From Deltaproteobacteria bacterium (GTDB taxonomy: Bacteria; JAGRBM01; JAHCIT01), in the NCBI GenBank assembly GCA_026129095.1, contig JAHCIT010000007.1, positions 155,940-219,939 on the forward strand: a stretch of DNA of 64,000 bases, read 5' to 3'. A program made the position numbers and the translations under genes. The notes under the pieces were generated by a model, which was not told the DNA's origin, ran no database searches, and saw only the letters and a list, made by a program, of their open reading frames with translations. Positions 17,170-26,297 of the stretch are shown here, piece after piece (within the stretch, counting starts at the first letter, position 1; the number at the start of each line of letters is the position of its first letter).

Positions 17170-18325
17170 CTACTCCTCGTCGCCCACATCCTGACCCGCA
17201 CCTTCCCGCCTGATGCCAAGCAGAAAGGCGGTGATAAACTCGTCCAGATCCCCATCAAGGACTGCCTGCGGGTTTCCGGCCGTGACGCCAGTACGCAGGT
17301 CCTTCACCATCCGGTAGGGCTGAAGAACATAACTCCGGATCTGCGACCCCCAGGCATTTTCCTTCTTCTGCGCTGCCGCCTTGTCCCTTTCGGCATTACG
17401 TTTCTGCATCTCAAGGTCATACAGCTTCGCCTTCAGGATCTTCAGGCCGACAGCCCGGTTCTGGATCTGGGACCGCTCACTGCGGCAGACGACGCTGGTC
17501 CCCGTCGGAATATGTGTGTACCGGACAGCAGAATCGGTCTTGTTCTGGTGCTGGCCGCCTGCCCCGCCCGCCCGGAATGTATCCACACGCAAATCCTTGT
17601 CCTGAATCTCGATCTCGATGGAGTCGTCGAGTTCGGGGATCACGTTTACGGCGGCAAACGACGTGTGCCGCCGCTTGTTGGCATCAAACGGCGATATCCG
17701 GACGAGCCGATGGACTCCAGCCTCGGCCTTCAAATAGCCGTATGCGTATTCACCGATCACATTGACCGTGGCGCTCTTGATGCCTGCCTCTTCACCAGGG
17801 GTTTCCTCGACCAGTTCCACTTTCCAGCCCCGTCGCTCGCAATACCGGAGGTACATCCGGTACAGCATCTCCGCCCAGTCCTGCGCCTCGGTCCCGCCCG
17901 ATCCGGCATTGATCGACAGGATCGCATTGTTCGGGTCGGCCTCACCTGACAGCATGCGCCGGAACTCCAGCGCGCCGAGCGTTTTCTCCATTGCATCGAG
18001 CTTGCTGCGAAGTTCAGCGGCCAGATCCGGATCGGACTCGGACTTCAGAAGCTCCAGGAAGTCGCCGATCTCGGCCATGTCTCTCTCGGCTGCCTGGAAC
18101 GGTTCAATAACCTCGAGCGCCCGCGTCCGGACTTTCATTACCGACTGGGCGGCCTTGGCGTCATCCCAGAATCCGGCTTCGAGGGATTTCCGGTCAACGT
18201 CCGCGACTTCCTTCAACCGGAGAGCGATGTCAAAGCCCCCTCCGGAGCTTCTCGAGGCGATCACGGGCCTCCTCCGCCCGGGTACGGCTCTGGCTAATGA
18301 TTTCCCTGGTTTCGGCAGCGTCCAT
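17170..18325 (-). CDS. prfB: Peptide chain release factor 2, with programmed +1 frameshift
   Basis: Release factor 2 recognises UGA and UAA and triggers peptide hydrolysis in the ribosome. The main frame (17170 to about 18232) carries the core, with GGAGGQHQNKTDSAVR near the GGQ peptidyl-transferase loop. A short zero-frame ORF begins at the ATG at 18325 (MDAAETREII...) and stops at an in-frame UGA (18232-18230). The context reads AGG GGG CTT TGA C: a Shine-Dalgarno-like AGGGGG, the slippery CTT, and UGA followed by C, the classical autoregulatory frameshift site of prfB. Slipping +1 at CTT joins the two frames and gives a protein of normal length, about 384 residues. This is a genuine gene, not a sequencing error. 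Confidence 0.97.
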
Positions 18326-18353
18326 ATCGTGTTTCTTTCCGGGTGCCTTTCGA

Positions 18354-19400
18354 TCAGGGCCGCGCATCAAACTTGACGTGATGCTCCGGCTCGTAGCCGA
18401 TCTCTTCCTTGGCGCGGACGCCCGAGAGCAGCATGTGGTGGGTGAGCGGGCGGGCGGCCCGGAACGGGAATGGATGACGGTTAAACCGGAGACGGCGCAC
18501 CGCCTGCCATGCCGGCTCGATCACACGCTCAGGGACCGAAAGCGTCGGCAGCTTGGTCAACGCGATGAAATCCTTGAGGTGCAGGGTCTCCCGCCCCACG
18601 ATGTTGAGCACCCCGCTGGTCTCCGACGCAACCGACATGCGGATCGCGCGTATCACATCGCCCGAGTGGACGAGATTGACCATGGGATTGTGGTTCATCA
18701 CCCGCAACAGGAGCGGTGAATCGAAATAGTAGCTGAAGAAGCTATGCACATTCCGTCCGATGACATACGACGGCCTGAGGATCAGCATCTGGAGCTTGCG
18801 ACGCGAGATTTCATGCTGACAGAGGATATCCGCCTCGATCAGATCCTTTACATACGGCTCGTCGCGGATGCTGAGATCCAGTTCACTCGATTCGGTCAGT
18901 ACGACCGGCTCGTTCTCATGCAGGCGGAACACCTTGGCCGATGACAGGAAAATGAACTTCCGGATGCTCGGCTGCTCAAGTGCCAGATTGAGAAGGTTCT
19001 GCGTTCCCTTGATATTGTAGTCACGCACGGTGTCGAGATCGCCCGAATAGCCGACCTGGAAGCCCAGATGGACGATCGTGTCAATGTTGGCTGCCTGGAA
19101 CTCCGGTGATGTGCATATTTCCTGCAAACGCCTGACGTTGAGCGGAGCAACCCGGTGAAACGTAAACCGGTCAGACGGCAGATCGCTGAAATAGTACGGC
19201 CGCTCTCGGCGCGAAAAGGCCCAAACCTTATCCACGTTAGGGTCATGGATGAGTTTGACGACAAGCTGGCGGCCGATCGTCGAGGTTGCGCCGGTTACCA
19301 GGACATTGTGCTTGAGGGTCTTGCGGCTGCCTTTGGACACCAATCTGGTTTTCCCCTTGGTGGTGGAACCTGAAGGAGCCGATGCTTTTGGGTCGGGCAT
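18354..19400 (-). CDS. NAD-dependent epimerase/dehydratase family protein (extended SDR)
   Basis: Extended short-chain dehydrogenase fold, 348 residues. The nucleotide-binding motif VTGATSTIGRQLV is preceded by about 30 basic and Ser/Thr-rich residues. The IVHLGFQVGYS and KFIFLSSAKVFRLHENE segments match the usual strands 4 and 5; the canonical Tyr-x3-Lys is not obvious after the latter, where DLIEADIL follows, so catalytic competence is uncertain. Substrate is unknown; related proteins act on nucleotide sugars or sterol-like molecules. It starts 28 bases upstream of prfB with the same orientation and may be co-transcribed. Confidence 0.85.
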   Translation of the reverse strand: MPDPKASAPSGSTTKGKTRLVSKGSRKTLKHNVLVTGATSTIGRQLVVKLIHDPNVDKVWAFSRRERPYYFSDLPSDRFTFHRVAPLNVRRLQEICTSPEFQAANIDTIVHLGFQVGYSGDLDTVRDYNIKGTQNLLNLALEQPSIRKFIFLSSAKVFRLHENEPVVLTESSELDLSIRDEPYVKDLIEADILCQHEISRRKLQMLILRPSYVIGRNVHSFFSYYFDSPLLLRVMNHNPMVNLVHSGDVIRAIRMSVASETSGVLNIVGRETLHLKDFIALTKLPTLSVPERVIEPAWQAVRRLRFNRHPFPFRAARPLTHHMLLSGVRAKEEIGYEPEHHVKFDARP

Positions 19401-19491
19401 GGACGGATTTCCCCTGCGGGCACCGGCTCCAATCGCACAATTCAGGGTGTCGGGCCGGCCCCGGCATCCGCTGTTCTAGTGACGGGAAGAG

Positions 19492-19509
19492 TGCCGGGCA
19501 AGCCCGGCA
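19492..19509 (-). terminator. Hairpin after the unknown secreted-protein gene
   Basis: Perfect 8-bp inverted repeat TGCCGGGC / GCCCGGCA with a 2-nt spacer, 2 bases after the stop of the leftward gene ending at 19512. Poor T-run, so moderate confidence as a terminator. Confidence 0.55.
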
Positions 19510-19511
19510 GT

Positions 19512-20558
19512 TCAGTTGGGGGATGAGGCGACCTGCGACAGGCCGGAAGGCATGTGATCGTAGCGATAGGTATATTCGACCCGTTCAATGCGGCGAACCC
19601 GTATGACTTCACCCTCATCAACCGACAGCGGAAAAAGAATCGTCTTTTTGTGCAGTTCGCCATAGATCATCAGCGTACGGGGGTCGATAGTCCGCTCCAT
19701 GTATCCTTCGATCTGGCCGCCAACCACATCGCCATGCTTCAGGAACTCCATCGCGTGCCGGATGGATGCCTTGCGGGCCTTTTCGACCAGTTCCGGCTCC
19801 GTTCCGAGGTCATAGCGGATACGAATGCAACTCTGTTCCGAGTCTCCGCCATGACAGCTCACGCCGGGCACGACCTTGGCCGCAATTCCGTACCGGATAA
19901 ACAGGCCCGGCTCCAGTGTGTAGGTTCCGATCTGGTAATAGACCTTGCCCGGCACGAAATACTGGTTGTGCCAGGAACCATAACGGGCATTCCAGTCAGT
20001 CATCTCCCGTTTTTCCATTATCTCGCTCTGAAGCGCTTCCTCTTCCACCGGAGGCGGCTTCCCCTTGGGGAGCCCCGCCCGAAGGTTTTCCGCCACCTTA
20101 TCGATACCACTGATACCGTGCGCCATGACATGCCCGCCCGGTGCATCACCAATCCGGTAAACGAGCTTCACGCCCTTCATTGCTTCCAGAAAGGGATTCT
20201 GGAGCGGCTTGCCATTGAGGCTTGCCCCGAGCCGCTGGATTGTCATCAGCACCTCATAGGCCCCATCCATCTTACGGACTTTCTGGTGATTAACGGCTGA
20301 AAAGGTGTCGATCCGCATGCCCCGCTCACCGTAATCGCTGCCAACGACACGGTTCACGCGTTCTTCAAACTGGAGTCCGTCGGGAGGATTGTAGCGGATC
20401 TCGATCAGCCCACCGGCGTCTCGGGCACTGCTTTCATTCTCGCCACGAACGATTGGAAGGCTTTCGCTCTCGTCGAATGAGAATTCGTCCGCCCAGGCAG
20501 CCGGGGTGAAGAGGAGCAGGCAAACCGCCTGCAATGTCCAGGTGAGTCTTGGTTTCAT
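19512..20558 (-). CDS. Exported protein of unknown function
   Basis: I do not recognise the family. The ATG at 20558 begins a signal peptide (MKPRLTWTLQAVCLLLF...ending AWA), so the 348-residue product is probably periplasmic. The mature part is rich in beta-like stretches with many charged residues. Two cysteines in VSCHGGDSEQSCIRI may form a disulphide. Segments such as YRIGDAPGGHVMAHGISGID and GQIEGYMERTIDPRTLMIYGELHKK suggest a compact domain with a beta-sheet, similar in feel to lipid-binding or SRPBCC-type exported proteins, but I cannot prove this. Flanked by a hairpin and by the alpha/beta hydrolase gene in the same orientation, 110 bases away. Confidence 0.72.
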   Translation of the reverse strand: MKPRLTWTLQAVCLLLFTPAAWADEFSFDESESLPIVRGENESSARDAGGLIEIRYNPPDGLQFEERVNRVVGSDYGERGMRIDTFSAVNHQKVRKMDGAYEVLMTIQRLGASLNGKPLQNPFLEAMKGVKLVYRIGDAPGGHVMAHGISGIDKVAENLRAGLPKGKPPPVEEEALQSEIMEKREMTDWNARYGSWHNQYFVPGKVYYQIGTYTLEPGLFIRYGIAAKVVPGVSCHGGDSEQSCIRIRYDLGTEPELVEKARKASIRHAMEFLKHGDVVGGQIEGYMERTIDPRTLMIYGELHKKTILFPLSVDEGEVIRVRRIERVEYTYRYDHMPSGLSQVASSPN

Positions 20559-20668
20559 GCGTTCCGGAGCAAGGCGCATTTTAGGGGACAATCCCTTCAG
20601 GCCGCAACCATACCGCTGTTCTCGTTAAAATAGGTTTACAGCCCGGGTGAAAATTTATTAACCGTGGG

Positions 20669-21787
20669 TCATCTGGGATCATGTCTCTGCAGCCACTCAG
20701 TAACGATGGGAAGGACTTCCTCAAGGGCCCTTTTCCCCATCACCAGGTCCACATGCCCATAGTCGGCACTGTAACCTTCACGGCGGCCCAGGTTCACATA
20801 TCGCTTGTCTGCGGAAGCCGAACGGTCATAGGCGGCGTAAACGTCCCGGGGCGGTGCGAGCACATCATGAGCGGCAGCGACGACAAGCAGTGGACGGCGC
20901 ACACGGTCGAAACTCGCGGCGTAGTTCAGTTTCAGGCTGGGTGACCTGAAACCCTTGCGACGGATAAAGGTCGCCCCAACACGAAACTCCTCGTTCGACA
21001 CGTCATCGAGGACGTTCTGAAACAGGCGGGCTGCATCACGAGCACGCATGTTTCCGCTCGTATAGAACGGATTTGGAATAAACGGGTGCAGGGCCAGAAT
21101 AAACGGCGCTGCCGCCCAGGCAATGAACCGTACCGGGTAATTCGGAATAAACCGTGTAAACGGCTGAATGGCGGCGGCAACCTGCCAGAACCAGAACCGG
21201 TTGTCGATGAAAGTCGGCGAACCCAGCGCCACAACCGTGCCTACATCCTCGCCAGGATGGGTCATGAGATAAGCGTACATCACCATCCCGCCCATCGAGT
21301 GGCCGATCCAGTCCACACGGTCTGCGCCAGTCCGCTCCTGCACGGTACGGATCGCCGCCGGCAGATCGCCCATTACGTAATCATCAAATTGCCATTGATG
21401 GCGAAGAATGGTTTCCACGCGGCTTGCGCGTCGGGAGTGGCCATGACCGCGCATTTCAAGAATCCAGACGTCCCGCCCTTCCCTCGCCAATGACCGGGCA
21501 AAAGAGCGCTCCGGGTGGTGATCGAAGAAATAGCGGTTGCAGGCGATCCCGTGGCAGAGAATGACCGGCCGGCCTTTTGTTTCACCTTCGGGCCGGATCC
21601 TGTGCAATGCAACCGGATGACCATCATCGGCCAGGGCGATAACGCGCTCATCGGCCCGGTGCCTTGCCCCTACAAGCCGCTCGCTCAGGGCGTGGCCCAC
21701 GACGGGGATACTGGCCGCGGCATGGGTGAGGCGCCTCTGAAGGGTCATAGATGGAGGGCATATAGCACAGAACGCAGGATGTGACAT
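20669..21787 (-). CDS. Alpha/beta-hydrolase fold protein
   Basis: Serine hydrolase of the alpha/beta fold, 372 residues. The oxyanion segment is CHGIACNRYFFD, the nucleophile is Ser 164 in WIGHSMGGM, the acid is likely in AAHDVLAPP, and the His in SADYGHVDLVMG. A cap region lies at about 190-290. Start choice is uncertain: ATG at 21787 gives 372 residues, a second in-frame ATG at 21748 would remove 13 residues; neither has a clear ribosome-binding site. The gene is 12 bases from the TIGR01777 epimerase gene in the same orientation, so the two are probably co-transcribed. Substrate is unknown, possibly an acyl ester or polyester. Confidence 0.85.
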   Translation of the reverse strand: MSHPAFCAICPPSMTLQRRLTHAAASIPVVGHALSERLVGARHRADERVIALADDGHPVALHRIRPEGETKGRPVILCHGIACNRYFFDHHPERSFARSLAREGRDVWILEMRGHGHSRRASRVETILRHQWQFDDYVMGDLPAAIRTVQERTGADRVDWIGHSMGGMVMYAYLMTHPGEDVGTVVALGSPTFIDNRFWFWQVAAAIQPFTRFIPNYPVRFIAWAAAPFILALHPFIPNPFYTSGNMRARDAARLFQNVLDDVSNEEFRVGATFIRRKGFRSPSLKLNYAASFDRVRRPLLVVAAAHDVLAPPRDVYAAYDRSASADKRYVNLGRREGYSADYGHVDLVMGKRALEEVLPIVTEWLQRHDPR

Positions 21788-21799
21788 GAGAGTCAGTGC

Positions 21800-22714
21800 T
21801 TAACTGACCGCTTCCCTCAATGCCGAGGAGACGTCGGGAAACCGGAAGGTATAGCCGGCAGAAAGCGCAGCCTTCGGTTCCGCCCGGGTGCTGGAGAGCA
21901 CGATGGTGGACTGCTCGCCCAGCGCTGTCTTGAGGACAAAACCAGGAACCGGAAACCAGGAAGGCCGGTTCATGACGCGGCCCAGTTCCCGGCAGAAGGT
22001 CTTGAGCTGTACTGGCTCTGGCGCACAGACATTCATCACAGAAGGTGCACCTGCGTTGTTCAAGGCAAACATGACGAGACCGGCCACGTCCTCCACATGA
22101 ACCCACGGAACCCACTGGTTCCCGGACCCGATGTGTCCACCTGCAAACATCCTGAACGGGAGCGCCATCTTCTCCAGCGCTCCGCCGCCACGACCCACCG
22201 CCATGCCAATCCTCAAGCTAACGACTCGGACGCCCAGTTTTTCTGCTTGCCGGGCGGCCGCCTCCCAGGCGATACAGAGGTCCGTCAGGAACCCCGCACC
22301 CGGCGCGCTGGACTCATCCAGGAGTTCATCACCACGGTCGCCATAAAAACCGACCGCTGAGGCCGCTACAAAAGTCCTGGGTTTTTCGTTCATCCTCGAT
22401 ATCGCCTGGACCAGTGTCTGCGTGCCAATAGTGCGGCTTTCAACCAGCGCCCGTTTGCGGCTTTCGGTCCAGCGGCCCGCACCTACGTTTTCACCGGCAA
22501 GATGAACGATGGCGGCGCAGCCTTCTATAGCCTCGGCCAGTTCTTCCGGGCTCATGGACGCTGACCACGGCGCACACCGGACGCGGCGGTCCATCTGGAA
22601 TGCGGCTTTCACTGGATCACGGGAAAGGACCACCGTTTCAAGTCCCGCATCGAGGAGCCGTTTGACCACCACTTTCCCGATAAACCCGGTCCCGCCGGTT
22701 ACAGCTATACGCAT
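21800..22714 (-). CDS. TIGR01777-family epimerase (YfcH-like SDR)
   Basis: NAD(P)-dependent SDR of the YfcH/SULA family, 304 residues. Clear motifs are VTGGTGFIGKVVVKRLL at the N-terminus, AIVHLAGENVGAGRWTESRKR around residue 70-90, ASAVGFYGDRGDELLDE (Ser and Tyr of the catalytic site), and the C-terminal PVPGFVLKTALGEQ segment that is diagnostic. The physiological substrate of this family is not known. It precedes the alpha/beta hydrolase by 12 bases, and its start is divergent from the CBS gene. Confidence 0.92.
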   Translation of the reverse strand: MRIAVTGGTGFIGKVVVKRLLDAGLETVVLSRDPVKAAFQMDRRVRCAPWSASMSPEELAEAIEGCAAIVHLAGENVGAGRWTESRKRALVESRTIGTQTLVQAISRMNEKPRTFVAASAVGFYGDRGDELLDESSAPGAGFLTDLCIAWEAAARQAEKLGVRVVSLRIGMAVGRGGGALEKMALPFRMFAGGHIGSGNQWVPWVHVEDVAGLVMFALNNAGAPSVMNVCAPEPVQLKTFCRELGRVMNRPSWFPVPGFVLKTALGEQSTIVLSSTRAEPKAALSAGYTFRFPDVSSALREAVS

Positions 22715-22826
22715 GGTGGATATTCCTACCTTTCCTCCCTGGCACGGGCAACGCCGGACGTCCTGAGCAACGTCATACCCATTGGCCGTGTGCCCGGCTA
22801 ATAAAGCCGGTCAGAAGGAGTCCCGC

Positions 22827-23237
22827 ATGAGCAAGGGCATACCACCCGTACACAAATACATGACCACCAGTCCCATCACGATCGGCCATGACCAGAAGAT
22901 CGTCAAAGCCGAGGAGATCATGCACGCCAACCGCATCCGGCACCTGCCAGTGCTGAAGGGCGGGAAATTTACCGGGATCCTCACCGACCGTGATATCAAG
23001 TTTGTTCAGGGTCTGCGGGATCTGGATGCAAGTACACTCGTTGTGGATGACGTAGTACGCGAGCAGGCGTTCACCGTCGATGCAGAGTCGCCGCTGGATC
23101 AGGTGGCATCGGAGATGGCCGAACTGAAGGTGGGATCCGCCATCGTTACGCAGAATGGCAAGCTGGTCGGCATATTCACAACGGTAGATGCCATGCAGGC
23201 GCTCGCCGAATTGCTCCGTACGCGGCTTGGACACTGA
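22827..23237 (+). CDS. CBS-domain protein
   Basis: A 136-residue protein made of a tandem CBS pair (about 10-65 and 75-130), the adenine-nucleotide-binding Bateman module. Strong segments are YMTTSPITIGHDQ, RIRHLPVLKGGKFTGILTDRDIK and VGSAIVTQNGKLVGIFTTVDAMQ. AAGGAG lies 6 bases before the ATG at 22827, which fixes the start; 15 extra upstream codons are unlikely. CBS-only proteins of this size act as sensors of energy state for an interacting partner. No partner is adjacent. It is divergent from the epimerase and followed 82 bases later by an SDR gene. Confidence 0.92.
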   Translation: MSKGIPPVHKYMTTSPITIGHDQKIVKAEEIMHANRIRHLPVLKGGKFTGILTDRDIKFVQGLRDLDASTLVVDDVVREQAFTVDAESPLDQVASEMAELKVGSAIVTQNGKLVGIFTTVDAMQALAELLRTRLGH

Positions 23238-23318
23238 TACCGGCCTTTGCGGTAGACACCATCCGCGCAGTCCGGCACAATACACACACGGCCCCGGAAT
23301 GAAGGCCGTACGTGTATT

Positions 23319-24104
23319 ATGGGCAAAAGCGGCGCAGCTTCCTTTCAGGACCAGAATATCATTGTCACAGGCGGTGCAAGCGGCATCGGACTGGCCGCCG
23401 CTGTGGCACTGGAAGCCCGCGGTGCACGGATGGCACTGCTGGATGTGAATGCTGCCGCACTGGAACAGTCCCGGGAACGGTTCCGGCAACCTGAACGCGT
23501 TGTGACGCGCACTTTGGATGTGGCCCAGGCAGAATCAGTCGAGGCTGCGGTAAAAAGCGTAGACGGCGAAATGGGGCCCGTGGATATCCTGCTTGCGTCA
23601 GCCGGTGTTATGGAGGCCGGTCCGTTTTTGGAGTTGACGCCGGACGAGATCGACCGCCTCGTATCGATCAATGTAACCGGTACGGCAAACGCGATCCGGG
23701 CCGTGCTCCCCTCCATGCGCGAACGGCGGCAGGGACGCATTATTACGGTGGCAAGCGTGCTCGGCCTGCATGCTTTCCGCGAGTTCGCCGTCTATGCAGC
23801 GACGAAGTTCGCCGTAATCAATCTTACCGAGTCGCTCGCCAGCGAAAACCTTGATTACGGCATCAAGTTCCAGGTTCTCTGTCCGCCTGGCACCGACACC
23901 ACACTCGTCGCCGGCTTGAAGCACAGGCCAAAATCAATGGAAAAATTTGGTCTCGCTCCCGTAGACGCCGTGGTCACTGGGCTTTTGGAGGGCATCGGCA
24001 AGGAAGAGTTCCTTATCTTGGTCACCCCGGAAACCCGTGCCCTTCATCAGCTTCAGCGTTTTGCTCCGCCCCTTTTCGACCAGTTCGTGAAGTGGGTTTC
24101 CTGA
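23319..24104 (+). CDS. SDR-family NAD(P)-dependent oxidoreductase
   Basis: Classical short-chain dehydrogenase of 261 residues. Coenzyme motif VTGGASGIGLAAAVAL, the ASAGV strand, catalytic Ser in TVASVLGL, and YAATKFAV (Tyr and Lys of YxxxK) are all present. A hydrophobic membrane-like C-terminus (LQRFAPPLFDQFVKWVS) resembles that of 3-ketodihydrosphingosine/retinol-type SDRs, so a lipid substrate is plausible but unproven. ATG at 23319. No clear terminator directly follows. Confidence 0.9.
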   Translation: MGKSGAASFQDQNIIVTGGASGIGLAAAVALEARGARMALLDVNAAALEQSRERFRQPERVVTRTLDVAQAESVEAAVKSVDGEMGPVDILLASAGVMEAGPFLELTPDEIDRLVSINVTGTANAIRAVLPSMRERRQGRIITVASVLGLHAFREFAVYAATKFAVINLTESLASENLDYGIKFQVLCPPGTDTTLVAGLKHRPKSMEKFGLAPVDAVVTGLLEGIGKEEFLILVTPETRALHQLQRFAPPLFDQFVKWVS

Positions 24105-24265
24105 AGCCGCTTCTCCACACGATTGCCACCTTATCCCCAATAATTCCCCTACAGATGTGGATAAACTGTGTTTGGGATGCCCTGATTTAGGCATTTTAAC
24201 ATACTGAAATCCCTAGTGGTTTCAAGTGTGCGTGAAACTTTACAATCCCCAATCCAAAAAAACCG

Positions 24266-24362
24266 TTGACTTACTGATTGGTCAAACAGTTAACTGCGGG
24301 CCTTGTGCTGATTATCAGCCAATCAGGGCTGGTTTTTTTGAGGAGACAACGACAGTAACACC
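24266..24362 (+). promoter_or_regulatory. Structured leader upstream of dxs
   Basis: The 258-bp gap before dxs is AT-richer than its surroundings. It contains TTGAC-N10-GTCAA (24266-24285) overlapping a possible -35 box, then a hairpin CAGCC-AATCAG-GGCTG (24316-24331) followed by seven T (24333-24339), a terminator shape. CTGATTGG (24274-24281) is perfectly complementary to CCAATCAG (24319-24326), the foot and loop of that hairpin, so alternative pairing is possible if transcription starts upstream of 24274. GAGGAG (24340-24345) follows the T-run. The hairpin could instead simply terminate the SDR transcript. Confidence 0.4.
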
Positions 24363-26297
24363 ATGAGTGCTGCCACAAGTACCGACGAACGCTACGAACT
24401 GCTCGACGCCATCAACTCGCCGACCGATCTGCGCCGGTTGCCGGAATCCGAGCTTCCCAAACTGGCCGAAGAGTGCCGCCGGTTCCTCATTCATGCGGTC
24501 GCCAAGACGGGCGGACACCTCGCCTCGTCGCTAGGCGCCTGCGAACTCACCATCGCCCTCCACTACGTCTATGAGACTCCCGAAGACCGGCTCGTCTGGG
24601 ACGTGGGTCACCAGGCCTATGTCCACAAGCTGCTTACCGGACGCCGGGAGATGTTCCCCACACTCCGTCAGAAGGGCGGCATGTCCGGTTTCCCCTCCCG
24701 GTTCGAAAGCTCCTACGACACGTTCGGTGTCGGTCATGGCGGAACCTCGATTTCGGCCGCTGCCGGCATGAACGAAGGGCTGCATCACCAGAAGAAGCGG
24801 CGCCACACGGTCGCAGTGATCGGCGATGGTTCGATCACCTCCGGCATGGCATTCGAGGCGCTCAATCATGCCGGTGAAGTGGGGCGCCCATTCACCGTTG
24901 TCCTGAACGACAACGAGTGGGCGATCTCGCGCAACGTGGGGGCGCTCTCCCGTACCCTGAGCCGACGAATCGTGACCGAGGATTTTATCCAGACAAAGGA
25001 TCTGGTTCGCCGCTGGGTTCACGAGAAGCTCGGCGCGAAGATGGAAGACCGAATCCGCCATATCGAGGATGCCGTCAAAAGCGTCGTGCTCCCGGTCTCG
25101 CCGCTGTTCGAGGCGTTCGGCTTCGAATATCTGGGCCCCGTGGATGGGCATAACGTTCATGCCCTGGTGAAGGCGCTGCGGGCCGCCAAGGAAAACCACA
25201 AGCCTGTGCTGCTCCATATCCTCACCCGCAAGGGCAAGGGGTGGGAGGTTTCCGAAGCCGATCCGCTCGTTTACCACGGCCTAGGCAAGTACGACCCCAA
25301 GTCGGGAGAGCGTGCCCCGGCTGCTCCGGCCCCCGACCCGTGGCAAAAGCACTTCGCCCGTGCGGCGATTGATCTGGCGAAGCAGGATTCCCGTATCGTC
25401 GCCATCACCGGTGCGATGGCGACGGGAACCAGTTGTGACGTATTCCAGAAGGAGTTTCCCGACCGCTGCTACGACGTCGGCATGTGCGAGCAGCATGCCG
25501 TGACGCTGGCGGCGGGGCTCGCCTGCGAAGGCATGCGCCCCATTGCAGCGATCTACTCGACGTTCCTCCAGCGCGCCTATGACCAGGTGGTTCACGACGT
25601 CTGTATCCAGAACCTGCCCGTACTGTTCTGCATGGACCGCGCTGGCCTGGCTGGTGATGACGGCGTGACGCACCAGGGGATGTTCGACATCGCCTACCTG
25701 CGCTGCCTGCCGAACATGGTCTGCATGGCCCCCAAGGACGAGAACGAACTCAGGAACATGATGTACACGGCGACCAAGCTCGACTGCCCCTCGTCCGTCC
25801 GGTATCCGCGTGGACCCGCCATGGGGATCCCCTACGACAAGGAGTTCTCCCAGATCCCGGTTGGCAAGGCCGAAATCCTTCGCGAGGGTAAGGATGTGAC
25901 GCTTCTGGCACTGGGCCACCAGGTGCCGGAAGCAGTGAAGGCCGCTGAACTTCTCGCTGCCGAAGGGGTCCAGACAACCGTGGTGAATGCCCGGTTTATC
26001 AAGCCGCTGGACCGCGAGACGATAATCGAAACCGCTACCGCTACCGGGCGGCTTGTGACTATCGAGGAGGCGGCCCTGATGGGTGGCTTCGGATCGGCAG
26101 TTTGTGAACTTTTGATGGACGAAGGCGTCCACAGGGATATCGACATCAGACGGCTCGGGGTCTCTGACCGGTTTGTCGAGCATGGCACCCAGGCCGCCTG
26201 GCGTGAGGAGTTCAAGCTCACGGCCCCAAGGATTGCCGAAACAGTCCGGCAGATGATCCGCAAGACACGGCTCCGGAGCGTCAAGGACGCGGGCTAA
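24363..26297 (+). CDS. dxs: 1-Deoxy-D-xylulose-5-phosphate synthase
   Basis: Thiamine-diphosphate enzyme that condenses pyruvate with glyceraldehyde-3-phosphate, the first step of the methylerythritol phosphate isoprenoid route, in the cytoplasm. The 644-residue length is standard. Diagnostic segments: DVGHQAYVHKLLTGR, the ThDP/Mg site GDGSITSGMAFEALNHAG...NDNEWAIS, and the transketolase-type block YDVGMCEQHAVTLAAGLACEG, then SSVRYPRGP. The usual GTP-rich start is taken at the ATG at 24363. Its last 17 bases overlap the convergent amidotransferase gene, so the ends are compact. A structured leader precedes it. Confidence 0.97.
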   Translation: MSAATSTDERYELLDAINSPTDLRRLPESELPKLAEECRRFLIHAVAKTGGHLASSLGACELTIALHYVYETPEDRLVWDVGHQAYVHKLLTGRREMFPTLRQKGGMSGFPSRFESSYDTFGVGHGGTSISAAAGMNEGLHHQKKRRHTVAVIGDGSITSGMAFEALNHAGEVGRPFTVVLNDNEWAISRNVGALSRTLSRRIVTEDFIQTKDLVRRWVHEKLGAKMEDRIRHIEDAVKSVVLPVSPLFEAFGFEYLGPVDGHNVHALVKALRAAKENHKPVLLHILTRKGKGWEVSEADPLVYHGLGKYDPKSGERAPAAPAPDPWQKHFARAAIDLAKQDSRIVAITGAMATGTSCDVFQKEFPDRCYDVGMCEQHAVTLAAGLACEGMRPIAAIYSTFLQRAYDQVVHDVCIQNLPVLFCMDRAGLAGDDGVTHQGMFDIAYLRCLPNMVCMAPKDENELRNMMYTATKLDCPSSVRYPRGPAMGIPYDKEFSQIPVGKAEILREGKDVTLLALGHQVPEAVKAAELLAAEGVQTTVVNARFIKPLDRETIIETATATGRLVTIEEAALMGGFGSAVCELLMDEGVHRDIDIRRLGVSDRFVEHGTQAAWREEFKLTAPRIAETVRQMIRKTRLRSVKDAG

